This document shows positions 45,478-54,893 of a stretch of 64,000 nt of DNA, piece by piece (position 1 is the first letter of the stretch; each line of letters starts with the position of its first letter). The translations under genes and the position numbers were made by a program. The notes under the pieces are model-generated. The model ran no database searches and was not told the origin of the DNA. It saw nothing but the letters and a program-made list of their open reading frames with translations. Source of the DNA: Fulvivirga marina (GTDB taxonomy: Bacteria; Bacteroidota; Bacteroidia; Cytophagales; Cyclobacteriaceae); the NCBI RefSeq assembly GCF_016775155.1, contig NZ_JAEUGD010000067.1, forward strand, positions 519,022 through 583,021, written 5' to 3'.

Positions 45478-46689
45478 ATGAACTCCAAGCAAGTACATTT
45501 CGAAAACAACAAAGGGCAACGGCTTTCAGCTCGTATTGAACTGCCTGTAAGTGGCAAACCAGTAGCCTACGCAATATTTGCTCATTGTTTTACCTGTTCG
45601 AAAAACCTTTCTGCAGTGGTTAATATAAGCAGAGCGCTCACCTCAAACAGAATAGCTGTCTTAAGGTTTGATTTTACCGGTTTGGGAGAAAGTGAAGGTG
45701 AATTTTCAGAAACTAATTTTTCTTCAAATGTTAGTGACCTAAATACTGCTGCTGAACACCTTTCTGCAAACTATCAAGCACCTACAATTATGATTGGTCA
45801 CTCTCTCGGTGGGGCTGCTGTGCTAGCATCAGCCACATCTATTGACAGCATAAAAGCCGTAATAACAATTGGAGCTCCTGCCGACCCTATTCATTTAAAA
45901 AAGCTATTCAAAGAAAGCATTAAAGAAATAAAAGCAAAAGGGGAGGCCACAGTATCAATTGGAGGTAGAGATTTCAAAATAAAAAATCAGCTACTGAATG
46001 ATCTACAGCATGCTGACACTCATAATAATATTGGTCAGTTAAAAAAGGCTTTGCTGATCATGCATTCTCCACAAGACACGGTTGTAAGCATAGATAACGC
46101 TCAAAAAATATATAAAAAAGCCCATCACCCTAAAAGCTTTATCACACTTGATGGAGCGGACCATTTGATGTCGAGAAAAGAAGATTCAATCTATGCAGGT
46201 AATGTAATAGCAACATGGGCCAGCAGGTACATTGATATTAGTAGAGAAGAGCCGCTTTCTACTGATAAACAAGTAGTATGTCAAACCGGTGATGATGGCT
46301 TTACTACACAAATTCAAGCCGGCGACCACCCACTTCTAGCTGATGAACCTACCTCTGTAGGTGGCAGCAACCTCGGTCCTACACCTTATGATTTGTTGAT
46401 GGCCGGCCTGGGTGCCTGCACAAGTATGACTCTGAGAATGTACGCAGACAGGAAAAAGTGGCCTTTAGAGGAGGTACGCATACACCTACAGCACAGCAAA
46501 GTTCACCAGTTGGACTGTGAAGGTTGTGATGATGGAAGTGCAAAATTAGATCAGGTCACCAGGGAGATTGAGCTTTTCGGCGATCTTACTAAAGAGCAAC
46601 AAGAAAGGTTAATGGAGATCGCGGATAAATGCCCCGTGCATAAGACTTTACATGCTGGTGTACAGGTCAAAACAAGTCTCATAACTTAA
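45478..46689 (+). CDS. Alpha/beta hydrolase fused to OsmC-like domain
   Basis: 403 residues from ATG 45478; the frame is open 34 codons further but that part looks non-coding. Residues 1-255 are an alpha/beta hydrolase with nucleophile Ser109 (GHSLGG), Asp200 (SPQDTVV) and His229 (GADHLM). Residues 262-403 are an OsmC/Ohr-like domain with the redox cysteines Cys314 (LGACTSMTLRMY) and Cys385 (DKCPVHKT). The fusion is known from other bacteria. It may combine an esterase with a peroxidase active on organic hydroperoxides, though the substrate is not proven. Confidence 0.87.
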   Translation: MNSKQVHFENNKGQRLSARIELPVSGKPVAYAIFAHCFTCSKNLSAVVNISRALTSNRIAVLRFDFTGLGESEGEFSETNFSSNVSDLNTAAEHLSANYQAPTIMIGHSLGGAAVLASATSIDSIKAVITIGAPADPIHLKKLFKESIKEIKAKGEATVSIGGRDFKIKNQLLNDLQHADTHNNIGQLKKALLIMHSPQDTVVSIDNAQKIYKKAHHPKSFITLDGADHLMSRKEDSIYAGNVIATWASRYIDISREEPLSTDKQVVCQTGDDGFTTQIQAGDHPLLADEPTSVGGSNLGPTPYDLLMAGLGACTSMTLRMYADRKKWPLEEVRIHLQHSKVHQLDCEGCDDGSAKLDQVTREIELFGDLTKEQQERLMEIADKCPVHKTLHAGVQVKTSLIT

Positions 46690-46728
46690 AATAACCTTAC
46701 TTCTACATTTTATTTGTAACCACTACCT

Positions 46729-47586
46729 ATGACTGAGTTAATTAAGAAACTAAAACACACACCGGGCACTAAAACCCTCGTCCTTGATCTTCCCGAGGAA
46801 ATAAATATTCAAATAGCCCACGATAGTATAGCAAGATCAGAAGGGTACGGGTTCGTAATCATATTTGTCAAGCAACAGGATGATGTGACTCTCAAAGTAC
46901 CTGCTGCTTTGGAGGTAAGTATACAAGGCTGCACACTTTGGGTAGCTTATCCCAAAAAGAGTTCAGCTATTAAAACAGATATTACAAGAGATGGTGGGTG
47001 GGGCACTTTAACAACTTTAGGCTATAGGCGAGTTTCCCAAATAAGCATCAATGACACATGGTCTGCACTACGTTTTAAGCCAGCAAAGCTGGTAAAAGTA
47101 AATATACTAGCCAAAACACAAACTTTTGAAGCAACTATTGTCGGCTCAACTGATAACACAGGTGGCGCCTGGGTACAAATACCGTTTGATATGGAAAAAG
47201 CATTTGGCACCAAAGGACAGGTTAAGGTGAAGGCAACATTTGATGGAAAGCCCTATCAAGGATCTATTGCCAACATGGGAAATGGCCCTATACTTATTGT
47301 TAAAAAACAAATTCGAAGTGCCATAGGAAAAAATGTAGGTGATAAGGTATTGGTCACTATTGAGAAAGATAAAAGTGAGCGCAAAGTAAACATTCCAACT
47401 GAACTGCAAGAACTCCTTCAACAAAACCCTGAGGCTGCAGAGTTTTATAACGGCTTATCTTACACCAATCGAAAGGAATATGCATTATGGGTATCCACTG
47501 CCAAGCGCAAAGAAACCAAGGATAGGAGATTAGTAGAAACACTCTATAGGTTAAGCAACAGCATTAAGAACCCATTTCAGAAATGA
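46729..47586 (+). CDS. DUF1905/YdeI (OmdA-like) fused protein
   Basis: 285 residues. The N-terminal 125 residues include TLWVAYPKKSS and DITRDGGWGTL, the style of DUF3052-like domains. Residues about 130-210 form a DUF1905 beta-barrel (ATIVGSTDNTGGAWVQIPFD, VKATFDGKPYQGSIANMGNG). The C-terminus (ELQELLQQNPEAAEFYNGLS, YALWVSTAKRKETKDRRL) is the OmdA/YdeI region sometimes linked to bacteriocin protection. The cellular role is unknown. It is followed by the AlkD-like gene with a four-base overlap. Confidence 0.7.
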   Translation: MTELIKKLKHTPGTKTLVLDLPEEINIQIAHDSIARSEGYGFVIIFVKQQDDVTLKVPAALEVSIQGCTLWVAYPKKSSAIKTDITRDGGWGTLTTLGYRRVSQISINDTWSALRFKPAKLVKVNILAKTQTFEATIVGSTDNTGGAWVQIPFDMEKAFGTKGQVKVKATFDGKPYQGSIANMGNGPILIVKKQIRSAIGKNVGDKVLVTIEKDKSERKVNIPTELQELLQQNPEAAEFYNGLSYTNRKEYALWVSTAKRKETKDRRLVETLYRLSNSIKNPFQK

Positions 47587-48245
47587 CATATGCTCAAAAA
47601 TTAAGGGAATACTTTATACCATATGCCGATGAATCACAGGCTATGGCCATGAAGAAATACCTTCGAGGTCAGTTTGATTTTTTAGGTATCCAAACTCCAC
47701 TCCGAAGAGAGGTTACACGTGCTTTTTTAAAAGACTTTGGGCTTCCACCTGTTTCTGAATTGCATCACACAGTAGTGGATCTCTGGGAGCTTCCTGAGCG
47801 AGAACTACAGCTAGTGGCTTTAGATCTTTGCCAAAGAATGTCAAAGAGAATTAATGAGTCTCATATAACTACTTTAGAATACATGCTTACCCATAAGCAG
47901 TGGTGGGATACCATCGATCTGACTGCCGCCAATCTTGCTGGAAAGTATTTTAAAAATTACCCGAAAAAAATTCCGTTATATATTCCTAAGTGGCGAGATT
48001 CTGAGGATTTTTGGTTAAACAGGTCTGCTATATTATTTCAATTGAAATACAAGGAGGAAACAAATACAAGTCTGCTTACTGAATGTATTTTAAAACACAT
48101 AAACTCTAAGGAGTTTTTCTTACAAAAGGCAATAGGCTGGGTATTGAGAGAGTACTCCAAGACGAATCCGGAATGGGTGAGAGCATTTATTAAAAATAAC
48201 CAGCTTGCCAAGCTGAGTATAAAAGAAGGTATTAAATATCTATAA
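47583..48245 (+). CDS. DNA alkylation repair protein (AlkD-like)
   Basis: 220 residues of HEAT-like helical repeats. Family landmarks: MKKYLRGQFDFLGIQTPLRR near the N-terminus, then LTHKQWWDTIDLTAANL and the C-terminal FFLQKAIGWVLREYSKTNPE. AlkD removes alkylated bases such as 7-methylguanine without base flipping. The stop overlaps the end of the convergent methyltransferase gene by six bases. The start overlaps the preceding stop (ATGA). Confidence 0.85.
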   Translation: MTYAQKLREYFIPYADESQAMAMKKYLRGQFDFLGIQTPLRREVTRAFLKDFGLPPVSELHHTVVDLWELPERELQLVALDLCQRMSKRINESHITTLEYMLTHKQWWDTIDLTAANLAGKYFKNYPKKIPLYIPKWRDSEDFWLNRSAILFQLKYKEETNTSLLTECILKHINSKEFFLQKAIGWVLREYSKTNPEWVRAFIKNNQLAKLSIKEGIKYL

Positions 48246-48872
48246 AGGATATTCATCCCTTTTATATATATCACTTCTAATCATGCCATGATAATAATAC
48301 TGCCGGTATACGGGCTTAAAGTTTACCATAGCAAGGAATTCCTCAAAATTAAGTAATCGATCACCTTCCAATCCTGCTGTTACTCTGAAGAAAAAATACA
48401 TTAACCTAACAAGCATCCTTTGCCACCATATTTTTGTTATAACAAAGTCCGTTAACAACCACATCCCACCTTTATCTACCTGCAAGGACACCTGCCTAAC
48501 AACATCTCGAAGCTGCTCCTCTGTAAAAACATCCAGAAAGAAATTCGTGATAACAACATCAAATTTACCTGCCCCAAAAACAGCATCATGTTTACTTTGA
48601 ACAAAATCAACATCAATGTACCTGAAAGGAGATTTTTTTTTGGATCGGTCGATCATAGCTGATGAGGGTTCAACATAGGTCACCTTTAATGACAGACCAA
48701 GCTTATCTAGCTCCTGTAGAATAAAACCTGTTCCTCCACCCAGCACCAACACCTTACTTGCATTCTGTACATAATATAACAGTCCAGCCTGAGCTCTTTG
48801 TATACTTCTTCCGAATACCAGTCTGGCCAGAGTGTCATAAATAAATGCTACTGAATTAAAATTATTAGCCAT
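48240..48872 (-). CDS. Class I SAM-dependent methyltransferase
   Basis: 210 residues. The SAM-binding motif VLVLGGGTGFILQEL is at about residues 37-51, followed by the acidic loop VTYVEPSSAMIDRS and VVITNFFLDVFTE. A UbiE- or phospholipid-type methyltransferase is possible, but the acceptor is not recognisable. It lies downstream of the UbiA-like gene on the other side of a short gap? The two genes are on the same strand, with the UbiA-like gene at higher coordinates and only 21 bp between them. Confidence 0.75.
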   Translation of the reverse strand: MANNFNSVAFIYDTLARLVFGRSIQRAQAGLLYYVQNASKVLVLGGGTGFILQELDKLGLSLKVTYVEPSSAMIDRSKKKSPFRYIDVDFVQSKHDAVFGAGKFDVVITNFFLDVFTEEQLRDVVRQVSLQVDKGGMWLLTDFVITKIWWQRMLVRLMYFFFRVTAGLEGDRLLNFEEFLAMVNFKPVYRQYYYHGMIRSDIYKRDEYPL

Positions 48873-48893
48873 AAGATAAACTATTGACTAACC

Positions 48894-49703
48894 CTATAAA
48901 GTCAAAAGCGGCAAAAGGAAAACCGCATCTCCTACTATTCGATACAATGTAGCTCGATAATAAAACCTTCTAAAGAAAACAATACTGCCGAGTAATGCAA
49001 TCATAGTCATCATGACCAACTCCAGCGCATGAAGGTGGTCAACGTTTAAAAGAATAAAGCAAAGCAGGGCTTGAAAGATTACGATAACTCTGAGTAAAAT
49101 GTTAGTACGATGTACTCCTAAAATTCGGACGATTGAAGGGGAAGAGTCCCTTTCATCAGAATCAACCTCATAAACAGCAAACACAACCAAATTTGTAAAA
49201 GCAAGCATCACAAACTGGATAAATACCATGGAGACTATCCATAAACTATAGTCAGAAGAAATACTTAATGCAGGAAGTAAAATGCCGGTAGCGTATAATA
49301 TGGCTATAGTAATTTCCTTGTGATAGGACGATTTCAGCTTTAACAGGTAAAGCAACAAAAAATAGCCTAGTACAAGGCTTGACAGTGCTGCTCCCCACAC
49401 CAAAGTTTGAGGAGGGATCATGAACAGCAAAAAAGCTGAGACAATAAGCATCAAAACGCAGGCTATACTAAGCCTGGTAAAATGTTGTTGATGGAAACGG
49501 TGTCTTTCGGTACTAGCTATGTGGGAAATACTTCTAGCATCAGTAAGATGATCAAAGGTATATATTAACCATACACACGCTCCCAATAATGTAACTGCGG
49601 CCCAATGCAGATCAGCTTGTAAAAAATCCGCCAAAAACATAGCGCAAATGCACGCCCCTGCGACCACATCCAAACTAAGTATGTTGAGGTATCTGTACAA
49701 CAT
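48894..49703 (-). CDS. UbiA-like polytopic membrane protein
   Basis: About 269 residues from ATG 49703. GTG 49733 is in frame but lies inside the atp operon terminator, so I rejected it. Seven to nine membrane helices. The segment YTFDHLTDARS (Asp51, Asp55) sits where UbiA prenyltransferases have their first Asp-rich motif, and YEVDSDERDSSPSIVRILG resembles the second region. Both are degenerate, so it may be a distant UbiA relative with different activity. Cotranscribed with the methyltransferase gene; such a pair could act on a prenylated quinone or lipid, which is speculation. Confidence 0.5.
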   Translation of the reverse strand: MLYRYLNILSLDVVAGACICAMFLADFLQADLHWAAVTLLGACVWLIYTFDHLTDARSISHIASTERHRFHQQHFTRLSIACVLMLIVSAFLLFMIPPQTLVWGAALSSLVLGYFLLLYLLKLKSSYHKEITIAILYATGILLPALSISSDYSLWIVSMVFIQFVMLAFTNLVVFAVYEVDSDERDSSPSIVRILGVHRTNILLRVIVIFQALLCFILLNVDHLHALELVMMTMIALLGSIVFFRRFYYRATLYRIVGDAVFLLPLLTL

Positions 49704-49722
49704 AAGCAGGATAAAATAAAAA

Positions 49723-49746
49723 GAGCGAACCACTGCTGATTCGCTC
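49723..49746 (-). terminator. Terminator of the ATP synthase operon
   Basis: A 7-bp stem GAGCGAA/TTCGCTC (49723-49729, 49740-49746) followed on the minus strand by TTTTTATTTTATCC. It lies 26 bp past the atpG stop. Confidence 0.8.
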
Positions 49747-49771
49747 CATTAAAAATCTACAAGATTACATA

Positions 49772-50650
49772 TTAACCAAGAGCCTCAGCACCAGCCACAA
49801 TCTCAAGGATCTCCTTGGTAATAGCCGCCTGACGAGTTCTATTATATGTAAGCCTCAATTCCTTCAAAAGCTCTCCGGCATTATCGGTTGCCTGATCCAT
49901 TGCTGTCATCCTTGCTCCATGTTCGGCAGCGTTACTATCCAGTATAGCTTTATAAACTTGTATCTTCAATGATTTAGGAATCAAGTCTTTAACGATCTCC
50001 TCTCTAGAAGGCTGATAGATGTAATCTACCTGGAATTTGCTATCAGCATCCTTTTCCGGAGGAAGTACAGGTAAATACTGCTCCACTCTCATGATCTGAG
50101 TAGCAACGTTCTTAAACTCGTTATAGATCAGATCTACTCTATCATACTTACCTTCAGTAAACCGCGCCATAGCATATTCGGAAGCCTCTGTGCTCTTTTC
50201 AAAAGATACAGGAGAAAACATATCCCAGTAATCGGAAATTACATTATAGTCTCTCTTCTCGAAGTAATCACGAGCTTTCTTACCAATGGTCAGTATAGTA
50301 ACATTGCCTTTATCAAACTGAGTCTGATAATTCTCTTTGATGTGTCTGTTAACAGCTTTAAAAACATTACTGTTAAAAGCTCCACACAAACCCTTGTCTG
50401 AAGTAACAACCATGATAAGTACCTTCTCAATAGCCCTCACTTCAGAAAACTGACTTTGCTCTGCATCCCCTTCCTGAGAAGAAAGATTTTGAAGCATTGT
50501 AGTGAGCTTCTGAGCATAGGGTCTCATCTGGGTGATGTTATCCTGAGCTCTTCTCAACTTAGCCGCAGCCACCATTTTCATGGCCTTGGTGATCTGTTGA
50601 GTAGACGTAACAGACTGAATTCTTCCTTTAACCTCTTTTAAATTCGCCAT
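49772..50650 (-). CDS. atpG: ATP synthase F1 gamma subunit
   Basis: Central rotating shaft of F1. 292 residues. The N-terminal MANLKEVKGRIQSVTSTQQI and the C-terminal helix with NAGELLKELRLTYNRTRQAA are family hallmarks; VTSDKGLCGAFNSNVFK is the conserved DKGLCG segment. Last gene of atpBEFHAG, 66 bp after atpA with a hairpin between. Confidence 0.97.
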   Translation of the reverse strand: MANLKEVKGRIQSVTSTQQITKAMKMVAAAKLRRAQDNITQMRPYAQKLTTMLQNLSSQEGDAEQSQFSEVRAIEKVLIMVVTSDKGLCGAFNSNVFKAVNRHIKENYQTQFDKGNVTILTIGKKARDYFEKRDYNVISDYWDMFSPVSFEKSTEASEYAMARFTEGKYDRVDLIYNEFKNVATQIMRVEQYLPVLPPEKDADSKFQVDYIYQPSREEIVKDLIPKSLKIQVYKAILDSNAAEHGARMTAMDQATDNAGELLKELRLTYNRTRQAAITKEILEIVAGAEALG

Positions 50651-50670
50651 TTTGTCGAATCAAGTTTTAA

Positions 50671-50701
50671 TATCACCAAGTCAGTTTTACCTGACGTGAT
50701 A
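50671..50701 (-). repeat. Intercistronic hairpin between atpA and atpG
   Basis: Stem TATCAC/GTGATA plus GTCAG/CTGAC with a 3-nt bulge (50671-50684 with 50691-50701), loop TTTTAC. On the minus strand it is followed by TTAAAACTTG, not a strong T-run. It may tune mRNA stability or gamma subunit expression. Confidence 0.5.
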
Positions 50702-50716
50702 ATCTTATATATTTTA

Positions 50717-52297
50717 TTAGTGAGCGTATTCTTTAGCGAGATCTTTAGCCACTTTAGCTAAAGTATCGGTAGCGCTATCCTCAAGTTTGCCAGCGCGAAG
50801 CAAGTCAAGCACATCTTTATGCTTGTTTCTCAGCATATCAAGGAAGTTACGCTCAAACTCTCTTACTCTATCTACAGGTACATCATCAATCATACCTCTT
50901 GTAGATACATAGATGATTGCAACTTGCTCCTCCACAGGAACAGGTGAATATTGCGCCTGCTTAAGTATTTCCAGGTTTCTTCTACCTCTTTCGATTGTGA
51001 GCTTTGTTGCAGCATCAAGATCAGATCCAAATTTAGCAAATGCTTCCAATTCACGGAACTGCGCTTGGTCAAGCTTCAATGTACCTGCAACCTTCTTCAT
51101 TGATTTGATCTGAGCACTACCACCTACTCTTGATACAGAGATACCAACGTTAATCGCTGGTCTGATACCAGAGTTGAACAGGTTCGTCTCAAGGAATATC
51201 TGTCCATCAGTAATCGAGATTACATTGGTAGGGATATATGCAGAAACGTCACCAGCCTGAGTCTCAATAATAGGAAGAGCCGTCAAAGACCCTCCACCTT
51301 TTACTTTACCTTTCAAAGACTCAGGAAGGTCATTCATTGCCTGAGCTATTTCATCGTTTTGGCTAACCTTTGCTGCTCTTTCTAATAACCTTGAGTGAAG
51401 GTAGAATACATCACCTGGATATGCCTCACGACCCGGAGGTCTTCTTAGAAGAAGCGAAACTTCACGGTAAGCTACTGCTTGCTTTGACAAATCATCATAT
51501 ATTACAAGCGCCGGCCTTCCTGTATCTCTGAAGTACTCACCTATGGAAGCTCCTGTAAATGGAGCAAAAAACTGCATAGGAGCAGGATCAGCCGCAGAAG
51601 CAGAAACTACAACACTGTAGTCCATAGCACCAGCTTTCTCTAAAGCAGAAACCACACCAGCAACAGTAGAAGCCTTCTGACCAACTGCTACATAAATACA
51701 GAATACAGGTTCGCCTCTTTCATAAAATTCTTTTTGGTTGATGATGGTATCTATAGCCACAGCAGTTTTACCTGTCTGACGGTCACCAATGATCAACTCT
51801 CGTTGACCTCTACCGATTGGAATCATAGAGTCAATAGCCTTGATACCAGTCTGTAAAGGTTCATTTACTGGCTGTCTGTAAATTACACCAGGAGCCTTTC
51901 TTTCCAAAGGCATTTCGAATGTCTCTCCTTCAATGGGACCCTTACCATCGATAGGATTACCCAGGGTATCAACCACTCGGCCAACCATACCGTCACCTAC
52001 ATTGATAGAAGCGATTCTTCCTGTTCTCTTAACGGTATCACCTTCTTTAATATCTTTGTAATCTCCTAAAAGTACGGCACCTACATTGTCTTCTTCAAGG
52101 TTTAGTACCAATGCTCTCAGGCCGTTTTCAAACTCAAGAAGCTCACCTGATTGTGCTTTAGATAAACCATAGATACGGGCAACACCGTCACCTACTTCTA
52201 GTACCGTACCTACTTCTTCGAGCTCGGCTTCGGTTTTAGCACCGGAAAGTTGCTCTCTTAATATCGCTGAAACTTCGTCTGGTCTTACGTTAGCCAT
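50717..52297 (-). CDS. atpA: ATP synthase F1 alpha subunit
   Basis: Non-catalytic nucleotide-binding subunit of the F1 hexamer. 526 residues. Walker A is [11 protein letters not shown]; the arginine finger region lies in [10 protein letters not shown]. Other hallmarks: [16 protein letters not shown] and [29 protein letters not shown]. No departure from the family length. It follows atpH after 17 bp. Confidence 0.98.
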   Translation of the reverse strand: MANVRPDEVSAILREQLSGAKTEAELEEVGTVLEVGDGVARIYGLSKAQSGELLEFENGLRALVLNLEEDNVGAVLLGDYKDIKEGDTVKRTGRIASINVGDGMVGRVVDTLGNPIDGKGPIEGETFEMPLERKAPGVIYRQPVNEPLQTGIKAIDSMIPIGRGQRELIIGDRQTGKTAVAIDTIINQKEFYERGEPVFCIYVAVGQKASTVAGVVSALEKAGAMDYSVVVSASAADPAPMQFFAPFTGASIGEYFRDTGRPALVIYDDLSKQAVAYREVSLLLRRPPGREAYPGDVFYLHSRLLERAAKVSQNDEIAQAMNDLPESLKGKVKGGGSLTALPIIETQAGDVSAYIPTNVISITDGQIFLETNLFNSGIRPAINVGISVSRVGGSAQIKSMKKVAGTLKLDQAQFRELEAFAKFGSDLDAATKLTIERGRRNLEILKQAQYSPVPVEEQVAIIYVSTRGMIDDVPVDRVREFERNFLDMLRNKHKDVLDLLRAGKLEDSATDTLAKVAKDLAKEYAH

Positions 52298-52314
52298 CTT
52301 TATTTTTTCTTAAA

Positions 52315-52875
52315 TTAAAATTCTTTGATATATGGGTTTTGACTGAACTTAAGTTCAAGTGCTTTCAATTTGCTCTTTAAGGAATCATCAATCTGACGAT
52401 CGCTTATTTTCAACACATAGCCTCCGATAATGTCTTTGTCTACTACTTCTGTTAACTCAACACTATCCTTTGATGAAACCTTCTTTACAAGTTCCTCAAA
52501 CTGACTTCGCAACTCAGGAGATAGTGGCACGGCAGTAGTTACTCTCGCTACTTCTATTTGCTTTAATAGATTGTACTGATTATGAAACTCTTTAGCTATG
52601 GCGGGAAGTATCCCTTCTCTATTCTTTCTTGTAATAATTTCAAAGATTGCCATGGTAAGATCATTGGCCTTACCTTTGAATACCTTCTCAAGAATAACTC
52701 TTTTTTTGTCATGCTTAATAATAGGATTCTTTAGCATAAGCGTAAACTCACGGTTTTCTTTACAAAGCTCATGGAAAGAACGCATATCGTTGTGCACTTC
52801 CTCCAGCACGCCCTTTTCATCGGCGAGTTCCAGCAATGACTTAGCGTATCTTGATGCTGCTATAAATTCTGACAT
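52315..52875 (-). CDS. atpH: ATP synthase F1 delta subunit (OSCP)
   Basis: Peripheral stalk connector between F1 and F0. 186 residues. The N-terminal ASRYAKSLLELADEKG helix and C-terminal VVDKDIIGGYVLKISDRQIDDSLK are diagnostic. The start is 1 bp after the atpF stop. Confidence 0.96.
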   Translation of the reverse strand: MSEFIAASRYAKSLLELADEKGVLEEVHNDMRSFHELCKENREFTLMLKNPIIKHDKKRVILEKVFKGKANDLTMAIFEIITRKNREGILPAIAKEFHNQYNLLKQIEVARVTTAVPLSPELRSQFEELVKKVSSKDSVELTEVVDKDIIGGYVLKISDRQIDDSLKSKLKALELKFSQNPYIKEF

Positions 52876-52876
52876 T

Positions 52877-53377
52877 TTAGTTCAGCTTAACGTCCTTAAT
52901 AAAATCTGATATCAACTCCTTCTGAGCACCTTCGTCATCAAGTTTTCTCTTCAACAGCTTTTCAGCCACCTGTAGTGAAAGCTCTGCTACAAGCGTTCTT
53001 ACCTCTGCCATTGCAGCTTGCTTTTCGACCTCTATTGCTGTTTTTGCGTCAGCAATCATTTTATCAGTCTGCTTGGTTGCATCATTTTTAGCTTCCTCTC
53101 TAATTCCATTAGCAACCTCTCTGGCATCCTGTAAAATAGCATCTCTCTGCTGTCTGGCCTCATCCAAAAGTTTCTCGTTATCCGCTTTTAGCTGCGCCAT
53201 TTCTTCTTTAGCCTTTTCAGCTGAATCAAGAGCGTCCTGAATGGACTCTTCTCTAATTTTTAAAGACTGAATAATAGGTTTCCAGGCAAATTTTGCCAAT
53301 AACAAAAGGAGAATCAGAAAAATGAATGCTTGCATGAAGAACAAGCCGGGTGAAAAGTCGTTTAGCAACTGATCCAT
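52877..53377 (-). CDS. atpF: ATP synthase F0 b subunit
   Basis: Peripheral stalk. 166 residues: one N-terminal membrane helix (GLFFMQAFIFLILLLLLAKF) then a long charged helix (KAKEEMAQLKADNEKLLDEA and onward). Preceded by an 87-bp gap that holds a strong hairpin after atpE. Confidence 0.96.
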   Translation of the reverse strand: MDQLLNDFSPGLFFMQAFIFLILLLLLAKFAWKPIIQSLKIREESIQDALDSAEKAKEEMAQLKADNEKLLDEARQQRDAILQDAREVANGIREEAKNDATKQTDKMIADAKTAIEVEKQAAMAEVRTLVAELSLQVAEKLLKRKLDDEGAQKELISDFIKDVKLN

Positions 53378-53414
53378 TTTATATAATTTAGTTTTTTGTT
53401 TATTCTATTTTAAG

Positions 53415-53450
53415 AAGTACACCTTGCGCCTATCGCAACAAGGTGTACTT
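53415..53450 (-). repeat. Strong intercistronic hairpin between atpE and atpF
   Basis: Perfect 11-bp arms (53415-53425 and 53440-53450) with an extra possible inner stem TTGCG/CGCAA. It sits 14 bp past the atpE stop on the minus strand and is followed by CTTAAAATAG, which lacks a run of T. It is therefore more likely an RNA stabiliser, a processing site or a partial terminator that favours the c subunit. Confidence 0.6.
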
Positions 53451-53464
53451 ACAAGTCTTCTACA

Positions 53465-53671
<207 letters not shown>

Positions 53672-53689
53672 TTAAACAAAAATTCTCTT

Positions 53690-54787
53690 TTAATGATGGT
53701 CGTGCTCTTCAACAGCCATACCAATAAACAATGCCGATAGCATTGTGAAGATATAAGCCTGAAGAAAGGCAACTAATAACTCAATAACTGTAATAAACAA
53801 AGCCAACGCCAAAGACATACCCGTTGCCGCCACCGGACCAAATGTGGCTTTCATAGTAATACTAAGTGCAATTAGACTCATCACTACGAAGTGACCTGCC
53901 GTAATATTTGCAAACAAACGAATAAGCAGGGCAAATGGCTTAGTAAGCATACCTAAAATCTCAATAGGCATTAGTATTATCTTCATTGGAATCGGAACCC
54001 CTGGCATCCAGAAGATATGTTTCCAATAGTCTTTTTTACCACTAAACTGTACTATTATAAATGTAAACAATGCTAAACAAACTGTTACTGCTATGTTACC
54101 AGTAACATTAAAGCCAAGTGGGGTTAGCCCCAGAAGGTTTAATATCCAAATGTAGAAGAAAGCCGTAAGAAGGAATGGCATATACCTCTCATAGTACTTA
54201 TCTCCAATATTCGGTCTTGCCATCTCATCTCTTACATAGATCACTAATGGTTCAAGTACTCTTCCTACCCCGGTAGGTATAGACTTTTTCGTATAGCTTT
54301 TAGCCAAAGATCCAAAAAGATATATTAAAAGGAAACCGGCAAATAACATCCCCACCACATTCTTTGTGATAGAAATATCTAGCGGTCTAACATTAGTTGG
54401 GTGATGATGCTCATCAAAATTAAGCTCTCCCTCTGCGTTAGTTCTATATATTTTCCCGTGGTAAATGGCATAGTGGTTACCCTTCGATTCTGCAACCGTT
54501 GTTCCATGATGAAACTTCGATGACATAAATACATGTAAACCGTCATCCCAAAGTATTACCGGAAGAGGAAAGCCAATATGCTTACCTGATTCACCTAAAG
54601 TAAAGAGGGTAAAATCGTGGGAGTCCTGCAAGTGGTGCTTGATATAAGCGGTAATTTCTTCCTGAGTATCTACAGCACCGCCGTGGGTCTGTTCTCCTTC
54701 ACTGCTTTCCGATGCAAAAGCCAGGTTAGAGAAAAAAAACAATGTCAGTATTGATAAAAGGCTTGTAAGTTTTTTAGGCATCACCAT
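53690..54787 (-). CDS. atpB: ATP synthase F0 a subunit
   Basis: Proton channel subunit. 365 residues, about 90 longer than the E. coli protein. The extra length is at the N-terminus: a signal-like hydrophobic segment (LTSLLSILTLFFFSNLAFAS) and a His-rich region (NFDEHHHPTNVRPL, SKFHHGTTVAES), a feature of Bacteroidota atpB. The conserved Arg lies in LLIRLFANITAGH. A promoter-like element precedes it, so atpB probably starts its own transcript. Confidence 0.96.
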   Translation of the reverse strand: MVMPKKLTSLLSILTLFFFSNLAFASESSEGEQTHGGAVDTQEEITAYIKHHLQDSHDFTLFTLGESGKHIGFPLPVILWDDGLHVFMSSKFHHGTTVAESKGNHYAIYHGKIYRTNAEGELNFDEHHHPTNVRPLDISITKNVVGMLFAGFLLIYLFGSLAKSYTKKSIPTGVGRVLEPLVIYVRDEMARPNIGDKYYERYMPFLLTAFFYIWILNLLGLTPLGFNVTGNIAVTVCLALFTFIIVQFSGKKDYWKHIFWMPGVPIPMKIILMPIEILGMLTKPFALLIRLFANITAGHFVVMSLIALSITMKATFGPVAATGMSLALALFITVIELLVAFLQAYIFTMLSALFIGMAVEEHDHH

Positions 54788-54818
54788 ACTTAAAACGAAT
54801 CCGTTATAAATTTGGGTG

Positions 54819-54847
54819 CAAAACTAAGCAATTCTGAATAAGATCAA
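54819..54847 (-). promoter_or_regulatory. Promoter of the atpB operon
   Basis: On the minus strand TTG (54845-54847) and TAGTTTTG (54819-54826) are separated by 18 nt, close to the Bacteroidota TTG-N19-TAnnTTTG pattern. The predicted start leaves a leader of about 25 nt before the atpB ATG. Confidence 0.55.
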
Positions 54848-54893
54848 CCTTTTTTTGTGATTGTTTTTTCTGAAAATTCAGACCTTCAAATAC

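Noticed and set aside
46729-48245. Bacteriocin immunity or phage defence module (OmdA-like plus AlkD)
   Set aside because: The domains alone do not indicate defence; there is no toxin, nuclease or effector gene nearby and the neighbours are ordinary repair and stress genes.
49703-49733. Longer start (GTG 49733) for the UbiA-like gene
   Set aside because: It would place the start codon inside the atp operon terminator hairpin; ATG 49703 is cleaner.
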